From NCBI GenBank assembly GCA_017625935.1, contig JAGALA010000028.1:1-32059 (forward strand): 32,059 bases of DNA, written 5' to 3'. Of the stretch, positions 15,522-23,140 are shown piece by piece. This DNA is from Clostridia bacterium. Lineage in GTDB: Bacteria; Bacillota; Clostridia; Oscillospirales; CAG-272. The translations under genes and the position numbers were made by a program. Position 1 is the stretch's first letter. Each line of letters begins with the position of its first letter. The notes below the pieces were generated by a model that did no database searches, was not told the origin of the DNA, and saw only the letters and a list, made by a program, of their open reading frames with translations.

Positions 15522-16502
15522 TTATTTGCTTAACTGCTTTAAGAAAAACTCCTTTACCGCGTGCTCGTATTTTTCGGCATCCTTGGCAAAAGAGAAGCCG
15601 TGTCCCGCGCCCGAGAAGGTGTAAATATACTTTTCCGACGCGCACGAGTCATAAATTTCGCCACTCATACGGCACGGCACAAAATCGTCCGCCTCTCCGT
15701 GCATAATAATTATCGGAGTTTTAGACTCCTTTACGGATTTTTTCGGTGAAAACTTGTTCAAATCAAATTTGCCAAAGAATTTTGCACCCGCAGAAACAAA
15801 TGGGTAGATTAAGCGTACAGGCAAGCCGATATCGCCAAGAACCTTCCTTATTATATCTTTCGGTGATGAGTACGCGCAGTCGGCAATTATACCGCGTACG
15901 TTTTTTGGCAAATCAAGGTTTGACGCCATTAGTACTGATGATGCGCCCATTGAAATTCCCGCCAAAAATATGGGAATATTGCCAAAGCGTTCGTTTGCCC
16001 ACTTAACCCAGGAAAGGCAATCAAACCGCTCCAAAATTCCAAAGGTTATCGTTGTGCCCTCGCTTTTTCCGTGTGCGCGTTGGTCAACAATTAAGGTGCT
16101 CGCTCCTAAGGACTTGAAAACCATATCCTCAGCACAAAGGTCGCGAAGCGCGTCCCCCTTGTAGCCGTGAAACTCTATGAAAAGCGGAGCACCCTCGTTT
16201 CCCTTATAGTACCGCCCGAAAAGGGACAGCCCGTCGAAGGATTTAATGTAAATCGGCTCGTAGCTTTGCGATTTTAAAAGATTTTCGCTTGCGTCAAGCC
16301 CCTTTAAAATTTCCTTTTCATCGTTGTCCCTTGCCTCAAACGGTAAAACAGGACGCGAAAGCGGAAAATAAAACGCACGGTTAAACGCGTATTTTGAAAT
16401 TACGATAAATAATAGGCATAAAAGCACTATTATAAAAACCAAAGCACCGATTAAAGCTATAAAATTCACAGTAAACCTCATAAAAATTGAAATCATACGC
16501 AA
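15522..16502 (-). CDS. Membrane-anchored alpha/beta hydrolase
   Basis: Serine hydrolase of the alpha/beta fold, 326 residues, related to the BEM46/YqkD-type family commonly annotated only as alpha/beta hydrolase. One N-terminal membrane segment (about residues 11-37, FIALIGALVFIIVLLCLL) suggests it is anchored with the catalytic domain outside the membrane. Visible features are an oxyanion-type FHGYKGDA, the nucleophile elbow GISMGAS (Ser184), an acidic residue in HGEADDFVP (Asp272 or Asp273) and His301 in GAGHG. The substrate is unknown. The start is uncertain: ATG at 16502, or codon 3 or 8, none with a strong ribosome binding site. It lies 74 bases upstream of the ABC exporter and may be co-transcribed with it. 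Confidence 0.87.
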   Translation of the reverse strand: MRMISIFMRFTVNFIALIGALVFIIVLLCLLFIVISKYAFNRAFYFPLSRPVLPFEARDNDEKEILKGLDASENLLKSQSYEPIYIKSFDGLSLFGRYYKGNEGAPLFIEFHGYKGDALRDLCAEDMVFKSLGASTLIVDQRAHGKSEGTTITFGILERFDCLSWVKWANERFGNIPIFLAGISMGASSVLMASNLDLPKNVRGIIADCAYSSPKDIIRKVLGDIGLPVRLIYPFVSAGAKFFGKFDLNKFSPKKSVKESKTPIIIMHGEADDFVPCRMSGEIYDSCASEKYIYTFSGAGHGFSFAKDAEKYEHAVKEFFLKQLSK

Positions 16503-16585
16503 TTAAGCATTTGTAATTATTATGAGCAGAATTAAGCTTTTTAGGCGCGTAATTTTTTTTGGAAAAGATTTTTTGTAAAACTATA

Positions 16586-16603
16586 CGGGGGGAATTTCCC
16601 CCG
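16586..16603. other. GC-rich inverted repeat in hydrolase/MBL intergenic region
   Basis: CGGGGG-GAATTT-CCCCCG is a perfect 6-bp inverted repeat in an AT-rich 185-base gap, about 85 bases upstream of the hydrolase start. It has no U-tract on the plus strand sufficient for a terminator. It may be an operator or a weak terminator; the role is unknown. Confidence 0.4.
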
Positions 16604-16655
16604 CTTTAAAATATTAATAAAAGTAGAAAATTACGGTAAAAATTGCGTGAAAGTT

Positions 16656-16683
16656 AAAAACAGGCGCACACGTGTCTGTTTTT
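16656..16683 (-). terminator. Terminator of the MBL-fold gene
   Basis: AAAAACAG and CTGTTTTT pair across a 12-base interval that itself contains the palindrome ACACGTGT. Read on the minus strand the stem ends in a T-run, 5 bases after the MBL-fold gene stop. Confidence 0.65.
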
Positions 16684-16687
16684 CAAA

Positions 16688-17578
16688 TTACAGAGACGTG
16701 TTGTCTAAGCTTGTAACACCCGCGGAAAAGCATTCGCTGCTTATTTCCTCTAAAGCGGGCATATCAACGGTCATTGTTGAAGCTTCGTCAAGCTCAATTC
16801 CTTCAGCTAAGGCAGGTGGCTTTTTCTCCTTTTCGTTATAGAAAAGGTCTATGCCGTCGCTCGAAATTGAAACTCCGTTTTCCGAGTCAAAGTCCATGAT
16901 TTTATAAATCTTCGGCAAAATGCGTCCGCCGCATATAAAGGACTCCGCCTTGGTTTTATCAAGTGTGCCAAACTGAACGGGTACGGTATATTGCGCGTTT
17001 AATTCCTTGGCAAAGCGGCTTGCATCCAAAATGTTCATTGAGCCAAACGTGCCGCTAATCGGTATAAACGCGGCATATAAATCGGTAGGCAACGAAGCTA
17101 TAAGCTCCTCGCTGTAAAGCGTATTTGACGCAACGTAGTATTTTTTGCATGTGTCATTGTCGGTAATTATAACGCCAAAGGCACTGCGGTCATCGGTTTT
17201 GGCATCCACCGCTTTGATTGTCATATCTCCAAGCGACCATTCAAGCCCCTTTTCAAACATCGTAATGTTTGCGCGCTTGAGCCCCCAGCTCTCGCCCGCC
17301 ACGCGAAATGCGCTTTCGCAGGCAAGAATAGTCGGAGTATAGCCAATGCGTCTGCGTGCAAGCTTTTTGACAGTCTTTATATCACATCTGTCGGGATGTG
17401 AACTTGTAATCACCGTAACGTCAGGCTTTATATAAAACAGGCGGTGCGATATTCTAATTCTGCGCTTGAAAATTCTGTTCACCAAGCGGAGCGAATCGGA
17501 AAGATATGGGTCGATTAATACCTTGTGCTTGCCCGATATAAAAAGTAAGCCGCCGTGGCCAATCCACATAACCTTCAT
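16688..17578 (-). CDS. Metallo-beta-lactamase-fold protein with degenerate metal site
   Basis: MBL-fold protein of 296 residues, resembling the UlaG-like or general metal-dependent hydrolase branch: it begins MKVMWIGHGGLLFISG and has LIDPYLSDS. The metal site looks broken. The THxHxDH motif reads TSSHPDR (residues 58-64), so its first and last histidines are Ser and Arg. The bridging GDT aspartate is Asn152 in SNT, and the usual PxHxGT histidine is Gln202 in VPVQFGT. A non-catalytic or altered role is therefore likely. The start at 17578 is chosen because GGGAGGTG lies 5 bases upstream; the extended frame to 17836 runs into AT-rich sequence and ribF. It is divergent from ribF and monocistronic, with a terminator right after it. 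Confidence 0.82.
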   Translation of the reverse strand: MKVMWIGHGGLLFISGKHKVLIDPYLSDSLRLVNRIFKRRIRISHRLFYIKPDVTVITSSHPDRCDIKTVKKLARRRIGYTPTILACESAFRVAGESWGLKRANITMFEKGLEWSLGDMTIKAVDAKTDDRSAFGVIITDNDTCKKYYVASNTLYSEELIASLPTDLYAAFIPISGTFGSMNILDASRFAKELNAQYTVPVQFGTLDKTKAESFICGGRILPKIYKIMDFDSENGVSISSDGIDLFYNEKEKKPPALAEGIELDEASTMTVDMPALEEISSECFSAGVTSLDNTSL

Positions 17579-17695
17579 TTTTGGCACCTCCCTCTTAAAT
17601 TTTCGCAAAAATGTAATGCTATACTGCGAATTTATTATATAATAACATAAATTGAAGACTTTGTGTTGAAATTTTATTAAAAAATCAAAAAAATG

Positions 17696-17724
17696 TTTCA
17701 ATTGCGCGAAAAATATAGTATAAT
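17696..17724 (+). promoter_or_regulatory. Promoter of ribF
   Basis: A -10 TATAAT at 17719-17724 has a weak -35 TTTCAA at 17696-17701 and a 17-base spacer, 42 bases upstream of the ribF start. No FMN riboswitch structure is evident in the short leader. Confidence 0.6.
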
Positions 17725-17765
17725 ATACCTGTTCAAATTCTAACAGCGTGAAAAAGGAGGAAAAA

Positions 17766-18686
17766 ATGCAGGTAATTGAGCTTAAAACAATATCAAAATT
17801 TGTCCTTGATGAGCCAACCTTTGTTGCACTCGGCACCTTTGACGGCTGTCATATGGCACACAAGCGCGTTTTGACCTCTGCATTTTACGGTGCAAAAAAG
17901 CAACGTGTCAAATCCCTTGCCTATATCTTTGATACCGTGCCGAAATCGTACATAAACGGCGAAATAAAAGTCGTTTACACGCTTGAGGAAAGAATAAAAG
18001 CTATCAAAGCACTCGGGATTGACTATCTTTGTATTGATTCCTTTGAGCGCGTAAAGGACTTGTCTCCGTCGGAGTTTTTTGAAAACGTGCTTAAAGGCGA
18101 GCTTTTTGCCGTTGGCGCATCGTGTGGCTATAACTATAAATTCGGTAAAAACGCGCAGGGCACGCCCGAGCTTTTAAAGGAACTGTTTTCCAAAAACGGC
18201 GGGGGGAGTGTCGATATTTGCGAGGAAATTACAAGCGGTGAACGCTTAGTCAGCTCAACGCTTTTGCGTGAGCTTATCGTAGGCGGCGAGGTTGAGGATC
18301 TTTTTTCACTCGGCTCGTGCTACTCGATATATTCTCGTGTTGAATTCGGTAAGCAGCTTGCTACAAAAATGGGGTTGCCGACAATAAATCAAAAAATACC
18401 CGAGGGGAAAATCGTCCCCAAAACGGGAGTTTACATTACGGAATGTGAAATCGGCGAGGACGTTTACCCCTCGATTACCAATGTCGGCGTGCGCCCAACA
18501 ACCGACAGAAACGGAGAAATCAACGTAGAAACACACATCGTCGGCTATTCGGGATATCTTTACGGCTCATACATTCGTGTGAACTTTTATAAATATTTGC
18601 GCCCCGAGAAAAAATTTGAATCGAACGAGGAGCTGTTTTTGCAAATCGAACGCGACAAAAAGAGTGCCGTCGAGTATTTTAAATAA
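17766..18686 (+). CDS. ribF: Bifunctional riboflavin kinase / FAD synthetase
   Basis: RibF converts riboflavin to FMN and then FAD in the cytoplasm. The protein is 306 residues, the typical length. The N-terminal nucleotidyltransferase domain has GTFDGCHMAH at residues 23-32 (family norm GxFDGxHxGH, with Gly replaced by Ala here) and the second-site motif SSTLLREL. The C-terminal flavokinase domain has GLPTIN, GVYITE, NVGVRPT and VETHI. The start at 17766 follows AAGGAGG by 5 bases; an earlier in-frame ATG overlaps this site. It has its own promoter and a structured terminator and stands alone, diverging from the MBL-fold gene. Confidence 0.94.
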   Translation: MQVIELKTISKFVLDEPTFVALGTFDGCHMAHKRVLTSAFYGAKKQRVKSLAYIFDTVPKSYINGEIKVVYTLEERIKAIKALGIDYLCIDSFERVKDLSPSEFFENVLKGELFAVGASCGYNYKFGKNAQGTPELLKELFSKNGGGSVDICEEITSGERLVSSTLLRELIVGGEVEDLFSLGSCYSIYSRVEFGKQLATKMGLPTINQKIPEGKIVPKTGVYITECEIGEDVYPSITNVGVRPTTDRNGEINVETHIVGYSGYLYGSYIRVNFYKYLRPEKKFESNEELFLQIERDKKSAVEYFK

Positions 18687-18722
18687 TGATTTTTATTGCA
18701 GTCCTTGCGCCATATAAACAGT

Positions 18723-18786
18723 AAAAAGGTCTTAAAGCGAAGCGTGCCCCACGGGGTCAGCACGTAAAACGCCAAAAGACCTTTTT
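18723..18786 (+). terminator. Long structured bidirectional terminator after ribF
   Basis: AAAAAGGTCTT at 18723-18733 pairs with AAGACCTTTTT at 18776-18786. The 42-base interior is itself structured: GCG with CGC, then CGTGC with GCACG, around CCC-ACG-GGG. T-runs flank both ends, so it could stop transcription either way. The rest of the 18687-19023 gap is AT-rich and holds the next promoter. Confidence 0.75.
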
Positions 18787-18943
18787 ATCATTATATGCAA
18801 AGAAAGGCGTTATTATTCCGCCAAACAAAAAACAAAATAGTCAGTTTTTGTTCAATTTCTACAAAGCCGCCGTTGTTTTCTTAATTATTCAAACGGTTAT
18901 TTATTAATATTATATAAATTAATGAAAAATTTACAAAAAATAC

Positions 18944-18972
18944 TTGTTTTTATGCCCATAATATGTTAAAAT
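18944..18972 (+). promoter_or_regulatory. Promoter of the secreted discoidin-like gene
   Basis: TTGTTT at 18944-18949, a 17-base spacer and TAAAAT at 18967-18972 form a plausible sigma-A promoter 51 bases before the start codon, in an AT-rich context. Confidence 0.6.
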
Positions 18973-18990
18973 ACACAATAGAGAAAATTA

Positions 18991-19007
18991 ATCTTGATTC
19001 TCAAGAT
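18991..19007 (+). promoter_or_regulatory. Leader hairpin just upstream of the ribosome binding site
   Basis: ATCTTGA-TTC-TCAAGAT is a perfect 7-bp stem with a 3-base loop, ending 4 bases before the AAGGAG site at 19012. It lies about 15-20 bases after the probable transcription start, so it would cap the 5' end of the message; a stabilising or regulatory role is possible. Confidence 0.5.
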
Positions 19008-19023
19008 ATTTAAGGAGTACACA

Positions 19024-21411
19024 ATGAAGAAAAGAATTTTAGCAACAATTTTGTGCATTTGCTTGCTCGTTCCTTGCTTCGCTTGCCTCGCATTTGCGGC
19101 TGACGGTGAAAGCACCTCGCCGTGGGGTGGCGAAATAATCAACGTTGCACCAAAGGGCAAAACGTATCAGTCGAGTATTTGGAATGCTGACTCTCCCGCA
19201 AGATACATCAACAACGGTCAGTATTACAGTTCTTGGCAGTTCTGGCGTCCCGGTGATGAACAGCGTGGTGCAGGCTACGAGGGCGTTGATAATACGCGTC
19301 AATGGTGCGGTCTTAGCTTTAACTATTACCAAACCATCAATTCCGTAACACTCTATACAGACAAGTACGGTGACTTTAACGGCGCATACTGCGGCGACTG
19401 TAACAAAAGACTTTACGACGGTGATTTCCGTATCAATTATAAGCTTGACGATTTCGGTCAGATTGTGTATGATAAGAATGGCAACAAGGTTATCGAGTCA
19501 AGAACCTGCTTGACCTGTCAGGGTAGCAGTCACGTTTACGCAGTCAGCGACCAAAACAACAACGCAAAGTACACAATTGAGGTTCTTATCCAGGGTCAAT
19601 GGTACGTTGCGGGTCACGGCTATAATGACGATGCTACATATTTAATCAATAAGGACGGCTCAATCAGCGGTGACGCTAACTCAGTGCTTACAATTAATTT
19701 TGACAAGGTGTTCCCGCAATATGACAAAAACGGTGACGTTATCGTTGATGAAAACGGCGAGCCTGTGCTTACAAACTTTGCTACAACAAAGAATGTAAGA
19801 ATTGTTTGTACAGAATACGGCGCTTGGGCACTTAAGGGCATTTCAAACGACGTAGTATTTACATATGATGCAAACGGCGAAATCACAAACGTAAACTACA
19901 AGGGCAGAAACTGGGAGGTTACACGTGACGAGTCCGATACAAGCGGCAGAGTATATGTAAGTAAGGATTTGTACGAAATTACCGATGTTCCGGGCGGCAA
20001 CCATCCTATCAAGTTTGCTATCAGAGAAGACGTTGGCGGCTCTAAGTTCGACGTTGTTTACGTTGAATATCAAGAGGTTGTCAGACACGATACCGGTGCT
20101 CCTGTTTACAACGAGGACGGCTCTGTTAGAACAAAGACAATAGTTGACAACAGATATTTCTTTGAATATGATGAGGAAGGCAAGGTTAAGCTTGGAAACA
20201 AAACCGCCTCAACACACGACTGGTGGCTTATTCCTATCGTTCAAGAGGTTGAGCTTTGGGGTCACCAAGCGGTTACAATTCCTAAGTTTGACGTACCAGA
20301 AGGCGCAGAGGTTGTAACTGACGCGGCTCTCGGCGGTATGGCAAGCGCAACAACATCAGCTGATATGGCTTACCCACTTTTGGGTAATGACCGTAACAAG
20401 ACAACTCAATGGGTAGCAAGAGATTACGAAAATCAAAGCTATTGGATTGACTTTGATAAGGATTACTTAATCAAGGACATTATTCTTAACTTCGGTAACG
20501 TGGGTGCAGACCGCGCAGGCGCTGAGTACACATACAACCTTTACGTTAAGAAAGACGGTGCTTGGTCACTCCTTAGTGGCAACAACAAGGCTGTTGCAGA
20601 TTCACAGGACGTGCTTGCAACCTTTGATGTTAACGAAAAGATTGGCGGCTTCAAGGTAGAATACGTTTCTTCCGTTAAGGATGGCGAAAACATTGCTCCG
20701 TCAATCACCGATACAAACGCTGCAATTGCAAACGGTGAGCAATGTGTATTCCTCTCAGGTTATCTTAACACCTTCAGAGCTTCATCGATAGCTCAAGGTA
20801 ACTTAGCACCTTACGGCACAGCTTATTGCTCTTCTTCATTTGACTATTCAAATATTTCCGACATTAACTTTATTAATGACGGTCAAACAGATACAAACGA
20901 TGCATTCTCTTGGTACGCACAAACCTTCGAGAAGGGAACATACTGCGGTATTACTCTTAAGGAAAGCGAGGATGTAACAAAGGTTACACTTTATTTCAAC
21001 GATATTATCGTTGGTGGCAAGCCTGAGGAGCACGTTATGAAATTTGATGTTTGCGCACTTGTTGACGGCGAATATAAGGTTATCAAATCGGCTACCTCAT
21101 ATGACCCGACGAGCAAAAGCTCCGTTATTACCGTTGAATTTGATGCACCTGTAAGAACAAACGATATAAGAATAGTATACCAAGCAAACGGACTTGTATT
21201 CCCGTACCTTAAGGAGCTTGAGATTTTCGCAGGCGAAAAGCTTTATAGCGCATTTGACGGCTATCAGCTTGACCCATCTGTAAGAACGCTCCACGGCCGT
21301 GCACCAACAACCTCATTTGCTTCAAAGACAGTTGTTAAGCGCGCCGCATTTATGGACGAAATCGCTCCTATCGAGTTCTTGGTGTTTGCTACAAAGTATA
21401 ACATTCAATAA
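19024..21411 (+). CDS. Secreted multidomain discoidin-like (F5/8 type C-like) protein
   Basis: Large exported protein of 795 residues with a clear signal peptide (MKKRILATILCICLLVPCFA, cleavage probably after AFA near residue 25). No enzyme motif, LPxTG, SLH or late membrane anchor is visible, so it may be released or held by other means. At least three beta-rich, discoidin-like segments are suggested: around residues 40-260 (NVAPKGKTYQSS...), 440-575 (ATTSADMAYPLLGNDRNKTTQW, with WIDF and IKDIIL) and 592-740 (NLAPYGTAYCSSS ... EIFAGEKL). The first contains CGDC (residue 123) and CLTC (162), possibly a metal site. Such domains usually bind glycans. The start at 19024 has AAGGAG 6 bases upstream; it has its own promoter and a strong terminator. 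The domain assignment is by pattern only. Confidence 0.75.
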   Translation: MKKRILATILCICLLVPCFACLAFAADGESTSPWGGEIINVAPKGKTYQSSIWNADSPARYINNGQYYSSWQFWRPGDEQRGAGYEGVDNTRQWCGLSFNYYQTINSVTLYTDKYGDFNGAYCGDCNKRLYDGDFRINYKLDDFGQIVYDKNGNKVIESRTCLTCQGSSHVYAVSDQNNNAKYTIEVLIQGQWYVAGHGYNDDATYLINKDGSISGDANSVLTINFDKVFPQYDKNGDVIVDENGEPVLTNFATTKNVRIVCTEYGAWALKGISNDVVFTYDANGEITNVNYKGRNWEVTRDESDTSGRVYVSKDLYEITDVPGGNHPIKFAIREDVGGSKFDVVYVEYQEVVRHDTGAPVYNEDGSVRTKTIVDNRYFFEYDEEGKVKLGNKTASTHDWWLIPIVQEVELWGHQAVTIPKFDVPEGAEVVTDAALGGMASATTSADMAYPLLGNDRNKTTQWVARDYENQSYWIDFDKDYLIKDIILNFGNVGADRAGAEYTYNLYVKKDGAWSLLSGNNKAVADSQDVLATFDVNEKIGGFKVEYVSSVKDGENIAPSITDTNAAIANGEQCVFLSGYLNTFRASSIAQGNLAPYGTAYCSSSFDYSNISDINFINDGQTDTNDAFSWYAQTFEKGTYCGITLKESEDVTKVTLYFNDIIVGGKPEEHVMKFDVCALVDGEYKVIKSATSYDPTSKSSVITVEFDAPVRTNDIRIVYQANGLVFPYLKELEIFAGEKLYSAFDGYQLDPSVRTLHGRAPTTSFASKTVVKRAAFMDEIAPIEFLVFATKYNIQ

Positions 21412-21414
21412 TTC

Positions 21415-21447
21415 AAAAAGACCTTCGCTTTAGCGAAGGTCTTTTTT
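21415..21447 (+). terminator. Strong terminator after the secreted protein gene
   Basis: AAAAAGACCTTCGC-TTTA-GCGAAGGTCTTTTTT is a perfect 14-bp stem with a T-run, 3 bases after the stop codon. Confidence 0.95.
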
Positions 21448-21455
21448 ATGCAAGC

Positions 21456-21590
21456 TTTGGTTAATGATATGCAAGGCGCTGATTCGGTATATGCACGCTT
21501 CGCGTGATGATATGCACACATTCGTGTGGTAAACCGTGATGATATTCAATGCGGTGCATTGATGATATACAACGCGGTGCGTTGATTTAT
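21456..21590. repeat. Hairpin array 5 (TGATGATAT-linker family)
   Basis: Tandem mini-hairpins with the linker TGATGATATGC or TGATGATATAC, the reverse complement of the linker in array 1: CACGC-TTC-GCGTG (21494-21506), CACAC-ATTC-GTGTG (21515-21528), CAATGC-GGT-GCATTG (21547-21561) and CAACGC-GGT-GCGTTG (21570-21584). A degenerate unit lies near 21471-21490. It directly follows the terminator at 21447. Confidence 0.82.
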
Positions 21591-21660
21591 CCGTAGGGCG
21601 GGGGCTTGTCTCCCGCCGATTTCATGGTACGCGCCTAACAAGACGGACGACCAATGGTCG
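21591..21660. repeat. REPIN-like inverted REP doublet
   Basis: A GTAGGGCGGGGGCTTG repeat at its left end and the inverse of GTAGGGGCGACCATTGG at its right end enclose a TTTCATGGTACGCGCCT centre. Two REPs in inverse orientation around a spacer fit the REPIN architecture described for REP-associated transposases. Confidence 0.65.
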
Positions 21661-21686
21661 CCCCTACGGAAAACGATAAACAATTC

Positions 21687-21838
21687 GTAGGGGGCGACGT
21701 CCTCGACGCCCCGTTTTGCGACGTCCTCGACGCCCCGTTTTGCGACGTCCTCGACGCCCCGTTTGCAACGGCGCCCTCGACGTCCCGTTTCATCGGTGCG
21801 CGCCTGACAATGCGGGAGGAGCAAGCCCCTCCCCTACG
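21687..21838. repeat. Second REPIN-like element with 24-bp tandem expansion
   Basis: It starts GTAGGGGGCGACG and ends with an inverted GTAGGGGAGGGG copy, with the centre TTTCATCGGTGCGCGCCT similar to that of the neighbouring element. Inside, the 24-base unit CGACGTCCTCGACGCCCCGT plus TTTG is repeated three times (21695-21765), followed by a diverged fourth (CTCGACGTCCCGT). In one frame it would read as repeated DVLDAPFC, which I take as accidental. Confidence 0.7.
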
Positions 21839-21880
21839 TTAAAAGAAAGGGGCCGCCGCGTTTGAAGCGGCGCCCTTCTT
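21839..21880 (-). terminator. Terminator of the Gfo/Idh/MocA gene
   Basis: A GC-rich hairpin (GCCGC ... GCGGC with flanking AAGAA and TTCTT) is bounded by A- and T-runs. On the minus strand the stem is followed by TTTCTTTT immediately after the oxidoreductase stop. Confidence 0.75.
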
Positions 21881-22930
21881 TTAATATTCAAATTTAACAG
21901 GAGCACCAATCTCTGCTGATTTAAACGCACATTCCATAAGCTTCATATCTATGCGCATTTGGTCGTGTGTGACAAGCTGAGCTGTCTTGCCGTCAATTGC
22001 AGCGCAGAAGTTGCGATAGAAATCGTGAACGTCGCTCTTTGGGATTTCAAGCTCGTACTCGTCAAGCGTAACGCTATCGCGCGGAGCCATAGTCTTTGTA
22101 AGACCTGCCGCAGTTTGAACGGGCAACACGTCATTTTCGTGCCAGTATTTGCATTTTGCAACCTTTGTCTTTTCGCGCCAATCGGTGATAAGCGCTGAGC
22201 CCTTTTCCGCCTTCATATAAAATCTCGGAAGTGCGATAAAGTTATACGTGCCAACCTCACAGTATGCAACCTTGCCGCTTTTGAAGGTGATGGTGAGGTA
22301 AAAGCCATCGTCAACCTCTTTGTTTGTGATGTTGGTTGTTTCGCAATAAACGGTATCGATTACTTCATTTTTATATATAAGCATAAGCTGGTCGATTAAG
22401 TGAATGCCCCAGTCAAGAATCATGCCGCCGCCGTGCTCCTTTTCGCCTCTCCAGTCGGAAGGAATACCGCGTGAGCCGTGTATTCTTGATTCAACGCGAA
22501 GCGGTGCGCCAATCTCGCCCGAGTCAGCTAAGCTCTGCATAGCGAGATAGTCTACGTCCCAGCGTCTGTTCTGGTGAACGGTAAAAAGCTTGCCCGATTT
22601 TTTGGATGCGGAAATCATTTTCTCCAAATCCTCGCTTGAAAGGGCAACGGGCTTTTCGCAAATAACGTGCTTGCCACCCTCAAGACATCTGACAACCGTG
22701 TCAAGGTGAACGTCGTTAGGGATTGCAATTGTCACAAGCTCAACGCTTTTATCGTTTATTACCTCATCAAGCGAAGCGTATGAGTAAATGCCCATATCGC
22801 GCGCCTTTTGCTTTTTTGCTTCGTCAATATCATATATTCCGGCAAGCTCGATAACGTCGCTCTTTTGCGCGTGGTTTACGTGCCAAGAGCCCATACCGCC
22901 AAAGCCGATAACTGCAATTTTCTTTTTCAT
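21881..22930 (-). CDS. Gfo/Idh/MocA family oxidoreductase
   Basis: NAD(P)-dependent sugar or inositol dehydrogenase-type oxidoreductase, 349 residues, cytoplasmic; the exact substrate is unknown. The N-terminal Rossmann motif is VIGFGGMGSWH at residues 7-17, the family lysine is in CEKPVAL (residues 91-97), and the C-terminal domain carries GGGMILDWGIHLIDQ with the catalytic-site Asp and His. The start at 22930 follows an AGGTT site by 5 bases; the extended frame to 22978 lacks one. A good promoter lies at 22988-23015, and it is followed by a GC-rich terminator. The neighbouring MsmX-type ATPase suggests a carbohydrate context. Confidence 0.92.
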   Translation of the reverse strand: MKKKIAVIGFGGMGSWHVNHAQKSDVIELAGIYDIDEAKKQKARDMGIYSYASLDEVINDKSVELVTIAIPNDVHLDTVVRCLEGGKHVICEKPVALSSEDLEKMISASKKSGKLFTVHQNRRWDVDYLAMQSLADSGEIGAPLRVESRIHGSRGIPSDWRGEKEHGGGMILDWGIHLIDQLMLIYKNEVIDTVYCETTNITNKEVDDGFYLTITFKSGKVAYCEVGTYNFIALPRFYMKAEKGSALITDWREKTKVAKCKYWHENDVLPVQTAAGLTKTMAPRDSVTLDEYELEIPKSDVHDFYRNFCAAIDGKTAQLVTHDQMRIDMKLMECAFKSAEIGAPVKFEY

Positions 22931-22987
22931 AATATAACCTCGGTTTGTGCTGAATAGTAAATAACGGTGCAATTGCACACTATAAAC

Positions 22988-23015
22988 ATTATAGCAAAAA
23001 ATATAAAAAAGTCAA
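22988..23015 (-). promoter_or_regulatory. Promoter of the Gfo/Idh/MocA gene
   Basis: On the minus strand TTGACT (23010-23015) and TATAAT (22988-22993) are spaced by 16 bases, about 58 bases upstream of the start codon. Confidence 0.78.
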
Positions 23016-23108
23016 TATATTTTATTAAAATGTAGGTAATATGAAGCAGGGCAATGAGAGACTTAAAAATACACCTAAGCTTTATCACATTTTGTACTTG
23101 ATTAATAA

Positions 23109-23134
23109 AAAAGAACGGCTGATGCCGTTCTTTT
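23109..23134 (-). terminator. Terminator of the MsmX-like ATPase gene
   Basis: AAAAGAACGGC-TGAT-GCCGTTCTTTT is a perfect 11-bp stem. On the minus strand it ends in a T-run 6 bases after the stop codon at 23141. Confidence 0.88.
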
Positions 23135-23140
23135 AGTGTA

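Noticed and set aside
17579..17836. Extended N terminus for the MBL-fold protein
   Set aside because: It runs through the divergent promoter region and into ribF; the start at 17578 has GGGAGGTG.
21654..21842. Small protein with repeated DVLDAPFC peptide
   Set aside because: The peptide repeat results from the 24-base DNA tandem repeat inside a REPIN-like element; its start lacks a ribosome binding site and both ends lie in REP sequences.
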